Assembly (NCBI GenBank): GCA_965249525.1
Contig: OZ252237.1
Location: 248,001 to 312,000 of the forward strand
Reading direction: 5' to 3'
DNA from: G965240465 sp965249525
GTDB taxonomy: Bacteria; SAR324; JACQKK01
Length of the DNA: 64,000 nt
Both the position numbers and the translations under genes were made by a program. Under the pieces are notes generated by a model. It searched no databases. It was not told the origin of the DNA and saw only the letters and a list, made by a program, of their open reading frames with translations. How positions within the stretch are numbered: the first letter of the stretch is position 1; each line of letters begins with the position of its first letter. This document shows, one piece after another, positions 1 to 8,012 of the stretch.

Positions 1-279
1 GCGGCTGTGCTGCAAGCCTTGCCGCTGGTACTGCAAGAGGATCTGGCAGGTCGGCTGGCCTTGATGGAGCGGGTGTCTCCTGGTGCCGTAAAAGAAGTAA
101 CAACGGCGATAGATCACAGCATTAAGCAGCCAGATACGCTTGACGGCCTAGATGCTTTACAGCATTTGCTGGAACACCTGGATCCGCATGCAGCAGACAA
201 TATCCTCAGACGCGCAGCCAATAAGTATCCTCAGGCAGCCCAGCAGCTGCAGCGGTTGCGGGCAGATACTTTTAGCTGA
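1..279 (+). CDS. FliG-like protein, C-terminal part (5' end outside window)
   Basis: The reading frame is open from the first base and ends in a TGA at 277-279, so only the last ~92 residues are visible. The segment LPLVLQEDLAGRLALMERVS followed by PGAVKEV, then a GLDALQHLL stretch and a DPHAADNIL helix, resembles the flagellar rotor protein FliG (the LP..l..ei..RIa.leRVSP motif, then the next armadillo-like repeat). FliG proteins normally continue with a further C-terminal torque domain that contacts the stator; here the protein stops about where that domain would begin. It may be a truncated FliG or a FliG-middle-domain paralogue. No other flagellar structural gene lies in the window. Assignment is by motif only. 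Confidence 0.45.
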   Translation, partial: AAVLQALPLVLQEDLAGRLALMERVSPGAVKEVTTAIDHSIKQPDTLDGLDALQHLLEHLDPHAADNILRRAANKYPQAAQQLQRLRADTFS

Positions 280-418
280 TTGGTTGGTGGCGGCACTCGG
301 TTACAAATGCTGCTGCCATGATTTCCAGCTTTAATAATTGAATCGGCAGCCCTGGTTATATCCCAGTAGAATGGGGGCAACGAGGGCGTGAAGACATCAT
401 CAAAAGGGAGCAGGCAAA

Positions 419-2167
419 GTGATGAAGCTGGGTTTGGCAAGTAACGCAGGTGCCTGGGCACTGATGGCGATGTTATTTTGGGGAGTGTCTGTTGAAGCCC
501 AGCAGCCGCAGTCAGAGTTTGGAGAGCGGGAATTGTGGTTTGCAGTGACAGCGGATTACAATGGTTTGCTGACCGATGCCAGCCAGGAGCGTCCTTTGGG
601 ACGGCGGGGTTGGGCTCATGTGGGCGCCTTGTTGGATCAGTTGGCTAGAGAGGGTTTGGTAAAAGAAAAGTTGGTGCTGCTGGATGCGGGGGATGGATTG
701 TTGGGTGCAGCTTCCAGCGTATTGCCTGAGGAGGCTGGGGGAGTTGTGAACCGAGATAGTGTTTTGCCTGCGGTGCGCATCATGAATGCCTTGGGATGGG
801 ATGCTATGGCGTTGGGGAATTATGACTGGCAGGCAAAGGGTTTAAGGAGGGCGTATGGGGTGGCTGATTTTGCTTGGTTGGCAGCCAATGCCTGGGATGC
901 CAAAGATGAACCGGTGTTTCGCCCCTATGTGGTGTTGCAGCGTGGAGGACTGCGGGTGGGGATATTAGGATTTGGTCAACCTGGCATCAGCACTCAGCAG
1001 CGAGATTGGCGTGGTGCCTGGCGTATGGTGGATGTGCGCAAGGGGCTGCGTCGCTGGGTGCCGCATTTGCGTCAGAAAGAAGGGGTGGATGTGGTGGTGG
1101 CTTTGATGCACAGCGGGGAAGATCCTTTTTATGGCTGGGAACGGGCTGTGACAGAACACAAACCACTGCCGTCAGTAGCAGGTTTGGTAGCTTGGGGCTG
1201 GCAGCTGCCTCAGCATGCTTGGCCCGATCTCGTCCTCAGCGGTGGTTCTCATCGCATGTCCTATGCGCCCAAAGCTTGGAGTGATGCCCGCTGGCAGCAG
1301 CCCTCCCAGCCCATTCCTTTGCTGGAAGTAGGCTCCAGTGGTCGGGGAGTCATGCTGGTGCACATGCGATTAAAAGCCACTGATAGCACCCGCCCACATT
1401 CCCCTCGCTGGCAGCCCGTGGCTGTCTCTGCTGCTGCCATTAAAGTACCCCCACTGCCACTTCAAGCAGCCCTGCAACAGCTACCGCCTCCAGTTCAACA
1501 ACGCTGGCAGCAAGCCCAACGCAGCCTGCAGCAACCCAGCGGCTGGCACTTCGCCCGCAACGAACTCTCAAAACGTAACCGCCGACCCTTGGCGCGTTGT
1601 CTGGCACATATCCAAAACCAAGCATTGGCCGCTGCACTCAAAGATGCCAAAAAACCTCCCTTGAGTCTGCTTCCTCTCTCCCAACGCATCTATCCCAGCA
1701 AATGGCAAAAGCAACAACCAGTTCGTCGCCAGCACATCTATGGCTGGTTCCTTTACGCTGACCGCCTGGTCCAATTCCATGCTCAGGGACAACAAATCGC
1801 CCGCCTGCTGGAAGGAATGGTACGCTGGCAAAACAACCACAGCACCCGCGGTCTGCTGCCCCTGTATCCCGGCGGTATGGAATTCCAACTCCAACCACCT
1901 AAAAAACCCTACTCCAAAAGCAGCAATATCATCGCCCTTGTCCCTCATTCTCCCCCTGACTCCTCTCCACTCCAATGGCGCACATCTTATCCCTTGTGGA
2001 GCACCGACTTCATTCGCCAAGGCTATAACTCCATCTCCTCCCGTGCCTTGCTGAAACAACCTCCCATCCTCCAGCAGCTTCCCTCTTCCCTCAGAGAACT
2101 CGTCTTCCAATTCATGCAGCCACAACACCCGCCCCCCAAAAACTGCCAACGATTCTTCACCCGCTAA
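419..2167 (+). CDS. periplasmic 5'-nucleotidase/UshA-family protein with degenerate active site
   Basis: 582 residues. An N-terminal signal peptide (hydrophobic to about residue 24, cleavage near VEA-QQ) indicates export. The body follows the two-domain plan of UshA-type 5'-nucleotidases: a metallophosphatase domain (about 38-340) and a C-terminal 5'-nucleotidase domain. Metal and catalytic motifs are altered: the first motif, usually D-x-H, reads TADYNG (44-49), so its His is lost; LDAGDG (about 88-93) keeps the bridging Asp; the GNHE/D motif is GNYDW (133-137), losing the catalytic His; the LxHSG His (231) is kept; the final GHxH motif is GGSH (275-278), losing one His. I infer a weak or dead enzyme, possibly a substrate-binding protein. 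Start is GTG 419 or ATG 422; the preceding AAAAGGGAG fits either. Base composition flips from G-rich to C-rich within the gene. Confidence 0.75.
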   Translation: MMKLGLASNAGAWALMAMLFWGVSVEAQQPQSEFGERELWFAVTADYNGLLTDASQERPLGRRGWAHVGALLDQLAREGLVKEKLVLLDAGDGLLGAASSVLPEEAGGVVNRDSVLPAVRIMNALGWDAMALGNYDWQAKGLRRAYGVADFAWLAANAWDAKDEPVFRPYVVLQRGGLRVGILGFGQPGISTQQRDWRGAWRMVDVRKGLRRWVPHLRQKEGVDVVVALMHSGEDPFYGWERAVTEHKPLPSVAGLVAWGWQLPQHAWPDLVLSGGSHRMSYAPKAWSDARWQQPSQPIPLLEVGSSGRGVMLVHMRLKATDSTRPHSPRWQPVAVSAAAIKVPPLPLQAALQQLPPPVQQRWQQAQRSLQQPSGWHFARNELSKRNRRPLARCLAHIQNQALAAALKDAKKPPLSLLPLSQRIYPSKWQKQQPVRRQHIYGWFLYADRLVQFHAQGQQIARLLEGMVRWQNNHSTRGLLPLYPGGMEFQLQPPKKPYSKSSNIIALVPHSPPDSSPLQWRTSYPLWSTDFIRQGYNSISSRALLKQPPILQQLPSSLRELVFQFMQPQHPPPKNCQRFFTR

Positions 2168-2187
2168 ACCCTGCCTGCAATCCTGTT

Positions 2188-2661
2188 CTATTTTGTACAT
2201 TGCAGCCAAAAACCCCATTGGGGCTGAAAGACCACCAGGGCGACGATGATAATCATCAGCAAGGTGGGGACTTCATTGAGTATGCGAAAAGTGCGTGATG
2301 AGGGTGTGGGCTTTTCTTGAATAAGTTGGATGCGCCAAGATCCTGCTAGTGCATGCATGACCAGCAACCCTGCCACTGCGAGCAGTTTGAGTGCCAGCCA
2401 ACTTTGCAGCCAAAGCTCACAACCTCTGATGGCTATCAGCAGGCCGCCAGTGATGATAGCAGTCCAAGCTGCAGGAATGGCAATAGCGCGCCAAAGTCTG
2501 CGTTGCATGACGGCTAGGCGTTCACGCACCACGGGTTCTTTTTCTGCACGGTGATAAACAAACAAGCGGTAAAGATACAACAGTCCTGCCATCCATGAAA
2601 TTACTGCCACAATGTGCAATGTCTTGATGGTGAGATAGCTGTATAAAAGTGAAGGATTCAT
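2188..2661 (-). CDS. hemJ: HemJ-like protoporphyrinogen IX oxidase (CopD-like membrane protein)
   Basis: 157 residues with about four predicted transmembrane segments. The N-terminal LHIVAVISWMAGLLYLYRLF block followed by VYH matches the signature of HemJ (the H..a.isWfAGlfYLpRLFVYH motif), which oxidises protoporphyrinogen IX to protoporphyrin IX in haem synthesis at the inner membrane. The later segments LALKLLAV and FRILNEVPTLLMI also fit, including the conserved RxxNEVPT-like motif near the C-terminus. Length equals the usual ~140-160 residues. It is convergent with the metallophosphatase gene (20 bp apart) and divergent from aroA. A long imperfect inverted repeat lies just upstream of it. 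Confidence 0.85.
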   Translation of the reverse strand: MNPSLLYSYLTIKTLHIVAVISWMAGLLYLYRLFVYHRAEKEPVVRERLAVMQRRLWRAIAIPAAWTAIITGGLLIAIRGCELWLQSWLALKLLAVAGLLVMHALAGSWRIQLIQEKPTPSSRTFRILNEVPTLLMIIIVALVVFQPQWGFWLQCTK

Positions 2662-2703
2662 GCAGCCACTGGTTTGTTGAAGGATTTTTTTGCCGCCTGG
2701 GAT

Positions 2704-2798
2704 TTATATACATAAGTATACCCAAGGCGGGCAATACTCCCTTGCCACCCTACTATGTTTTGCAGGAGGGTGTTGGGTACATATACCTATGTATATAA
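2704..2798. repeat. long imperfect inverted repeat in hemJ/aroA divergent region
   Basis: A left arm at 2704-2725 and a right arm at 2773-2798 are inverted copies of each other (TTATATACATAAGTATACCC against its complement); the right arm has four extra bases. A shorter inner hairpin (GGCAA...TTGCC) sits between them at about 2730-2746. The 95-bp unit lies between the divergent hemJ and aroA genes. It could be a regulatory cruciform, a transcribed hairpin or a relic of a small non-autonomous element; no target-site duplication is evident. Confidence 0.6.
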
Positions 2799-2920
2799 TT
2801 TCTTTGTTTGTTGGCGAGGATTGTAATAGGAAAGTATTGTATGGTGGAGGTTGTTGGGGAGAAGGTGGATGGTTGGTATTGTGGGCAGTGGGGGAGGGTT
2901 ATGAGTGGATATTGTAAGGA

Positions 2921-4282
2921 ATGGAAGCTGAGGAGTTTCGGCCTGGGCGAGAGCTGCCGTCGGTGTTAAAGCTGCAGGCGATAAGGCGGATAGACGGTCG
3001 GATAAAGTTGCCTGGTTCTAAGAGTTTGGCTAATCGGATATTGTTATTGTCTGCGTTGGCGGAGGGAGAGACCTGCATCAGCAATTTACCCAAGGGGGAT
3101 GATGTGGAGATGATGGTGCGTGCGTTGTCTCAGCTGGGTGTGGAGATAGAGGGTGTTTTGGGAGATGAGCGGTTGTTGGTGCGGGGATTGGGCGGGGAGT
3201 TGCCGGGGGGTGAGCATGTATTGGAGTTGGGCAATGCGGGAACGGTGATGCGTCCATTGGCGGCGGCATTGTGTTATGGAGTTGGCTGTTATGAGTTGCG
3301 GGGAGTGGAGCGCATGCATCAGCGTCCGATTGGGGGTTTGATGGAGGGGATGCGTCAGTTGGGTGCGCGATTTGATTATTTGGATGTGCCTGGGTATCCA
3401 CCACTGCGGGTGGGTTTAAGAGGGAGAGAGATAGGTGGAATGATTGGAGGGAAGGTATGGATGAGTGGTTTACAAAGCAGCCAGTTTGTTTCTTCGGTAT
3501 TGATGGCTGCACCTTTGGGAGGTCAGGAAGTCAATTTACAAATTGTGGGCGGGTTGGTATCGCAGCCGTATGTGGAGATGACCTGTGGTTTAATGAAACT
3601 TTTTGGGGCAAAGGTGGAGTGGATTGAGGGTGGTTGTTTGGTGGTAAGGGGTGGGAAGCGGTATCGGGGAGTGAAGGAGATACTTGTGGAAGGTGATGCG
3701 TCGTCGGCGTCTTATTTTTTGGCTGGGGCTGCTATTAGTGGGGGTGAGATTACGGTACAGGGATGCGGTTTGCATAGTGTTCAGGGGGATGTGCGTTTTG
3801 CTGAGGTGTTAGAAAAGATGGGTGCTGAAGTCACTTGGGGAGATGATTGGGTCCGTGTGAAGGGACGGGAGGTGGATTTGTCTGAAGGAGAAAAGCCACT
3901 GAAGGGGATAGATGTGAACATGGTGGACATGCCGGATGCGGCCATGACGTTGGCGGTGGTGGCTTTGTTTGCCCAGGGAGATACGGTTATTCGAGGCATT
4001 GGCAATTGGCGATTGAAAGAAACCGATCGCTTGGATGCCATGTCTAAGGAGTTGCACAAGGTGGGTGCGAAAATAGAGATACAGCAGGATGATTTGGTGA
4101 TTCATCCTCCAGAAGCAGTAACTTCAATAAAGGTGGATACCTATGATGATCATCGCATAGCCATGTCGTTTTCTTTGCTTAGTTTTGGGGGTGTGGAGTT
4201 GGCGATACAAAACCCCCAGTGTGTGTCTAAAACTTTCCCTGATTTTTTTGAGCGCTTACTAGAGGCAGCCACTTTTTATTAG
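2921..4282 (+). CDS. aroA: 3-phosphoshikimate 1-carboxyvinyltransferase (EPSP synthase)
   Basis: 453 residues. Transfers enolpyruvate from PEP to shikimate-3-phosphate in the sixth step of the shikimate pathway (cytoplasm). Recognisable motifs in order: LPGSKSLANRILLLSALAEG (shikimate-3-phosphate binding), LGNAGTVMRPLAAAL (PEP-binding loop, class I form with an unaltered Gly-Ala-containing LGNAGTxxRP), RPIGGLMEGMRQLGA, SSQFVSSVLMAAPL, EGDASSASYFLAGA, DMPDAAMTLAVVALF (catalytic Asp region), LKETDRLDAM and YDDHRIAMSFSL. An N-terminal extension of about 20 residues precedes the usual start. The coding strand is strongly G/T rich. It ends 5 bp from the convergent anti-sigma gene. Confidence 0.97.
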   Translation: MEAEEFRPGRELPSVLKLQAIRRIDGRIKLPGSKSLANRILLLSALAEGETCISNLPKGDDVEMMVRALSQLGVEIEGVLGDERLLVRGLGGELPGGEHVLELGNAGTVMRPLAAALCYGVGCYELRGVERMHQRPIGGLMEGMRQLGARFDYLDVPGYPPLRVGLRGREIGGMIGGKVWMSGLQSSQFVSSVLMAAPLGGQEVNLQIVGGLVSQPYVEMTCGLMKLFGAKVEWIEGGCLVVRGGKRYRGVKEILVEGDASSASYFLAGAAISGGEITVQGCGLHSVQGDVRFAEVLEKMGAEVTWGDDWVRVKGREVDLSEGEKPLKGIDVNMVDMPDAAMTLAVVALFAQGDTVIRGIGNWRLKETDRLDAMSKELHKVGAKIEIQQDDLVIHPPEAVTSIKVDTYDDHRIAMSFSLLSFGGVELAIQNPQCVSKTFPDFFERLLEAATFY

Positions 4283-4287
4283 TCAGG

Positions 4288-4629
4288 TTATTGTTTGGCA
4301 GGATACTTTGGCGACGATACTTTTTGCTGATGCAGCATCTTTTTCACAGTGCCTAAAATAGATTGGGGAGGCCTAGCAGATTTGCTTAGTTCTTGAATAG
4401 CAGCACGAATGCTGCCAAATTGTTTGAGCTTCTGTTGACAGAAAGTACAGTGCAACAGGTGTGCTTTTAGGGCGGATAAATCCGTGCCATGTAGTTGCCC
4501 ATCAAAATAAGGGGAGAGGCTGTTATTGAATTGGCTGCAAGCCCCTTTTATCTGTTTGTGAGGTATCCCAAGAAGAGATGGTACAGTTGTGCGATTGCTG
4601 AATTGATCGCGAAAAGATTTGCTGTTCAT
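4288..4629 (-). CDS. zinc-finger (ZAS-type) anti-sigma factor
   Basis: 113 residues. The central HLLHCTFCQQKL supplies the H-x3-C-x2-C motif of zf-HC2/ZAS anti-sigma domains, which bind and silence ECF sigma factors. The only other nearby Cys is at GACSQF. No transmembrane segment is visible, so it looks like a soluble anti-sigma. It follows the rpoE-like gene on the same strand after a 136-bp gap, the normal sigma–anti-sigma order. The partner assignment is inferred from adjacency and the motif; the rest of the sequence is not distinctive. Confidence 0.7.
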   Translation of the reverse strand: MNSKSFRDQFSNRTTVPSLLGIPHKQIKGACSQFNNSLSPYFDGQLHGTDLSALKAHLLHCTFCQQKLKQFGSIRAAIQELSKSARPPQSILGTVKKMLHQQKVSSPKYPAKQ

Positions 4630-4765
4630 ATGTTCCAGACTGTAACCCTATCCTCACACCAGCCTCAATAGAAAAACGCTGTAGGCGGGCAAAAGGTTCC
4701 ATTTTTCTGCTTAAAATAAAATCCCTGGCAATCCGCTTCACTAGTAAAGGGTAATGCGGATGCTG

Positions 4766-5425
4766 TTAGGGCATCTGGACATTTTTCAGCATGGTGCGCA
4801 GCTGTTCTCTGGCGCGGAAGATTCGGGATTTTACTGTACCGCGAGAACAGTTCATAATTTCGGCGATTTCTTCATAGGAAAGTCCCTCCCATTCTTTTAG
4901 CAGCATAATGATACGCATGTGTTTGGGTAGTTTGTTAAGGGCTGCTTGTATTTGCTGCCGACTTTGGTCTTGTTGCAGGCGGTCATCTGCCAGTTGTTTT
5001 TGGTCAGCGATGTCTGTTTCGCTGCCGTTATCATCTTGTTGTAAAGAGACGTGTGGGACTCTTTTTTTGCGACGGGCATGGTCAATGCAACAATTGACAG
5101 TGATGCGGTACAGCCAGGTATAAAAAGCATATTGGGGTCGGTATCGTCCTAAGTTGCGGTATGCCTTAATAAATACTTCCTGGCTTAAATCAAGGCTTTC
5201 GCTTTCATCCCTGCATAGTCGCAGGCAGTGGCGATAGACACGTTTTTCATACTTGCGTACCAGATTTTCAAATGCGGTGGTATCGTCTTGTTGAAAAGCG
5301 CGCACCCAGGCGAAGTCTTGGGCTTGGCTTTGTGTGCGTTGTTGATCTGGTTGTGATGTGTCTTGTTGATTTTCAACAGGGCTACTGTCTGGATTGGGGT
5401 GGTGAGAAGGTTTGGGCTGATTCAT
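4766..5425 (-). CDS. rpoE: RNA polymerase ECF sigma factor (RpoE-like)
   Basis: 219 residues from the preferred ATG at 5425 (MNQPKPSHH); an earlier start at 5485 would overlap the upstream gene and add an unlikely proline/cysteine-rich leader. Region 2 is visible as FENLVRKYEKRVYRHCLRLC, then DLSQEVFIKAYRNLGRYR, TWLYRITVNCCIDHARRKKR; region 4 as LNKLPKHMRIIMLLKEWEGL, SYEEIAEIMNCSRGTVKSRI. These are the hallmarks of group 4 (ECF) sigma factors. The acidic/Gln-rich linker between regions 2 and 4 is somewhat long. It lies in a minus-strand run after murA, a RapZ-like gene and a nucleotidyltransferase, with the anti-sigma gene downstream, consistent with an envelope-stress role. Confidence 0.92.
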   Translation of the reverse strand: MNQPKPSHHPNPDSSPVENQQDTSQPDQQRTQSQAQDFAWVRAFQQDDTTAFENLVRKYEKRVYRHCLRLCRDESESLDLSQEVFIKAYRNLGRYRPQYAFYTWLYRITVNCCIDHARRKKRVPHVSLQQDDNGSETDIADQKQLADDRLQQDQSRQQIQAALNKLPKHMRIIMLLKEWEGLSYEEIAEIMNCSRGTVKSRIFRAREQLRTMLKNVQMP

Positions 5426-5444
5426 GAGACGGTATGGGACATGT

Positions 5445-6203
5445 TTAATGGGTTCTGGGTGTGGAAAGCAGACGCAGCTTGGCATGTAGTCGCAGTGTGC
5501 GTTCTAGCTGTTGCAGGCGGGGGAGGGAATCGATAGCAGCATAAAAGGCCTTTTGGGCATCCAAGGTGCGGATGGTGGCGCCATCAGATGCAGCGGCTAA
5601 CAGGGCATCTATCAGATCAAAGGGCTGGGGTGTTTTGGGAAAGAATTGGCGCAGTTGGGGATGAAGCATAGCGATGCCATTGTATGCCAGGTTGCGGGTG
5701 CTTCCTTGTGGTTGGCAGCAAAGGCGGTGTTGTTGGCGGCGCTTGGAGGACAAGCCGCACAGGAAGGAGTGTTCATCAATGATGAGGTAAGAGTGGGATG
5801 GTCGTTGTTGTACCAACAAGGTAGCCAGGGTGTCACTGCTGTGATGGGCACGCTGCAAATGGTGGGGAGAGAAGCTGCAGAAAGTGTCAGCATTCCAAAC
5901 TAGCAGATGATCTTGCTGCCAGAATTTGGCTGCGTTCATCAAGGCACCGCCACTTCCCAGCGGCAGGCGTTCTTTTAGCAGCCGTATGGGGAAGGGTGGA
6001 GGATTTTTTTTGATATGTTCGCCTAGCTGCCAGCCCAGATGATGGGCGTTGATTGCTCCCTGGCGCACCCCACCTTGGTGCAGCAGTGTGGTCAGTCGGT
6101 TAAACATGGGGATGCCCAATACAGGCATGAGAGCCTTGGGTTTGCGGCGCCCCCAGCTGCCCAGGCGGGTTCCTTTTCCTGCTGCCAGCAGCATGGCTTT
6201 CAT
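5445..6203 (-). CDS. nucleotidyltransferase, MurU-like (N-acetylmuramate-1-P uridylyltransferase family)
   Basis: 252 residues. Begins MKAMLLAAGKGTRL followed by RRKPKALMPVLG, the nucleotide-binding and Lys motifs of NTP-transferase (COG1208) enzymes; LPLGSGGALMNA and VWNADTFC (the metal-binding Asp) follow. The size matches MurU, which makes UDP-MurNAc in the peptidoglycan recycling route that bypasses MurA; mannose-1-phosphate guanylyltransferases are the main alternative. The start codon overlaps the RapZ-C stop by 4 bp (ATGA), so the two are translationally coupled. The kinase that usually accompanies MurU (AmgK) is not in the window. Confidence 0.75.
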   Translation of the reverse strand: MKAMLLAAGKGTRLGSWGRRKPKALMPVLGIPMFNRLTTLLHQGGVRQGAINAHHLGWQLGEHIKKNPPPFPIRLLKERLPLGSGGALMNAAKFWQQDHLLVWNADTFCSFSPHHLQRAHHSSDTLATLLVQQRPSHSYLIIDEHSFLCGLSSKRRQQHRLCCQPQGSTRNLAYNGIAMLHPQLRQFFPKTPQPFDLIDALLAAASDGATIRTLDAQKAFYAAIDSLPRLQQLERTLRLHAKLRLLSTPRTH

Positions 6204-6628
6204 GGTGCCTCTTGGGATGCAGTGGCTGGGGGGGTCAGTTCGCGATGTTGGAGTTGTACTGGCACCTGTGCCTGGCGCAGCTGCTTAGCCAGTTGTTCAG
6301 CCAAGAACACCGAGCGGTGCCGTCCTCCTGTACAGCCAAAGCACACCATTAAGCGGTTGCGTCCTAGCTGGGCATATGCCTGTATGGTTTGCATCACCAG
6401 TGTGTGAACGGCAACGGAGAAATGTTCCACCGTTGCTTGTTGACTCAGCCAAGTAATCACGGAGGCATCGCGTCCACTTTGTTCGCGCAGTTGGGGTTCA
6501 AAGTGTGGGTTGGGCAGCCCGCGGCAGTCAAATATGAAACCTCCGCCGTGCAGGCTGTCATCTGCGGGGGGGCCGCCTTGGTGATAGGAAAAACTCCACA
6601 AAAATACCGTAGGGAAAGATGGGATCAT
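6200..6628 (-). CDS. stand-alone RapZ C-terminal-domain protein
   Basis: 142 residues. Contains FDCRGLPNPHF and GCTGGRHRSVFLAEQLAKQL, the diagnostic motifs of the RapZ C-terminal domain, which in E. coli binds the GlmY/GlmZ RNAs and the metabolite GlcN6P. The N-terminal Walker-A kinase-like domain of full-length RapZ (~285 residues) is absent, and the upstream sequence up to murA (6671) has no room for it, so this is a single-domain form. It sits between murA and a MurU-like gene, overlapping the latter by 4 bp. I infer a role in sensing or controlling amino-sugar supply to the cell wall. Confidence 0.78.
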   Translation of the reverse strand: MIPSFPTVFLWSFSYHQGGPPADDSLHGGGFIFDCRGLPNPHFEPQLREQSGRDASVITWLSQQATVEHFSVAVHTLVMQTIQAYAQLGRNRLMVCFGCTGGRHRSVFLAEQLAKQLRQAQVPVQLQHRELTPPATASQEAP

Positions 6629-6670
6629 GATAGGTTTGGGGCTGCCTGGCTATAAGGAGAAGGGCTGGGC

Positions 6671-7981
6671 TTAGGCGGCTGTGCGACGGATATCTGCACC
6701 TAAGGCGTTGAGACGTTCATCAATGCGTTCATAACCGCGGTCAATTTGGTGAATGTTTTGGATCTCACTCTTGCCCTTAGCTGAGAGGGCGGCAATCAGC
6801 AAAGCCATGCCGGCGCGGATATCCGGTGAGCTCATATGGGCGCCATGCAGTGCGCAGGGACCATTGATGAGTACGCGGTGAGGATCACAGAGTACCACCT
6901 GTGCACCCATACGGATGAGGCGATCTACCCAAAACAAGCGGTTTTCAAACATCTTTTCAAATATCAAGGTGCTGCCACGACATTGACTAGCCACCACTGC
7001 CATAATGCTGGTGAGATCTGAGGGAAACAATGGCCAAGGACCGCTGTCTATTTTTACTAAGCTGCCGTGGCTGTCTGGACGTACGGATAGCTGTTGGTTG
7101 CCATGGATATGCAGATGTGTGGTGGCGGAGTCTTTAACGGATTGCATTTGGATTTCTACTCCCAGGCGTTGAAACATCAGGCAGATCATCTCTAGGTGTT
7201 GGGGATGGGCTTCGGTAATGGTGAGTTCACTGCCGGTAGCGGCGGCTAATCCAATCAGCGAGCCAATTTCGGTGTGGTCGGGCAGCAGGCGGTGTTCGCA
7301 TCCGCTCAGGCTGTGACTGCCTTGGATATGGATGCGATTGCTGCCAGCCCCTTGGATTTGCGCCCCCATAGCCTGCAGCATGCAGCACAGTCCTTGGACG
7401 TGGGGCTCGCAGGCAGCGTTGTCAATGATGGTTTCACCATCGGCACAGGTGGCTGCCATCAGGGCATTTTCGGTGGCAGTGACGGAGCTCTCGTCTAGGA
7501 AAAGTTTGGCGGGCTGAAAATGTTGGCGGGGCAGCTGGAAACTTAGCTGCTGCGGGTGGGCTTGTTCCATTTTTGCATCCAACTGCTTGAGAGCAAGAAA
7601 ATGCGTTTCCAACCTGCGTAAGCCGATGCGGTCTCCACCAGGAGGCACCAGGCTGACTTTCCCCAGCCTGGCCAACAGCGGACTCAGCAGCAAGATAGAA
7701 CCACGAATACGCCCAGCAAGGTGTTGTGCTGGAGCGTGGGTATTAAGTTGTTTGGCATGGATGCGCAGACTGCCAGGTTTCAGGCGCTCAACCTGAACCC
7801 CCAAGCCTTCTAGCAGCAGCAGCATGTCTTGGATGTCGCGAATATCAGGCACATTGTGTAGCACCACTGGCTTTTCAGTCAGCAGACAGGCAGCCAGGGC
7901 TGGCAAGGCTTCATTTTTGTTACCTGCGGGGGCAATCTTCCCCTTCATGGTTTTTCCCCCTTCCACAACAAATTTTTCCAA
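6671..7981 (-). CDS. murA: UDP-N-acetylglucosamine 1-carboxyvinyltransferase, Asp-type active site
   Basis: 436 residues, full family length. Catalyses the first committed step of peptidoglycan synthesis, enolpyruvyl transfer from PEP to UDP-GlcNAc. Visible motifs: GNKNEALPALAACLL near residue 21, the RIRGSILLLSPLLARLG helix, the active-site loop PPGGDRIGLRRLETHF, then FLDESSVTATENALMAA and DLTSIMAVVA. In most MurA proteins the loop reads GGCxIG, with Cys forming the covalent adduct with fosfomycin. Here the residue is Asp (about D117). Asp-type MurA proteins are known, for example in Mycobacterium and Chlamydia, and are fosfomycin-insensitive. It heads a minus-strand run of wall- and stress-related genes. 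Confidence 0.95.
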   Translation of the reverse strand: MEKFVVEGGKTMKGKIAPAGNKNEALPALAACLLTEKPVVLHNVPDIRDIQDMLLLLEGLGVQVERLKPGSLRIHAKQLNTHAPAQHLAGRIRGSILLLSPLLARLGKVSLVPPGGDRIGLRRLETHFLALKQLDAKMEQAHPQQLSFQLPRQHFQPAKLFLDESSVTATENALMAATCADGETIIDNAACEPHVQGLCCMLQAMGAQIQGAGSNRIHIQGSHSLSGCEHRLLPDHTEIGSLIGLAAATGSELTITEAHPQHLEMICLMFQRLGVEIQMQSVKDSATTHLHIHGNQQLSVRPDSHGSLVKIDSGPWPLFPSDLTSIMAVVASQCRGSTLIFEKMFENRLFWVDRLIRMGAQVVLCDPHRVLINGPCALHGAHMSSPDIRAGMALLIAALSAKGKSEIQNIHQIDRGYERIDERLNALGADIRRTAA

Positions 7982-8012
7982 GGTGGTTTTCCCTGCTGAT
8001 TGGCTACCGCAT

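Noticed and set aside
1568..2218. 216-codon open frame on the minus strand inside the metallophosphatase gene
   Set aside because: It is antisense to a clear signal-peptide-bearing CDS, has no family motifs and reflects the C/A-rich 3' half of the plus-strand gene.
3078..3512. 144-codon minus-strand frame inside aroA
   Set aside because: Pro/His/Ser-rich antisense of the G-rich aroA coding strand; no RBS or domain.
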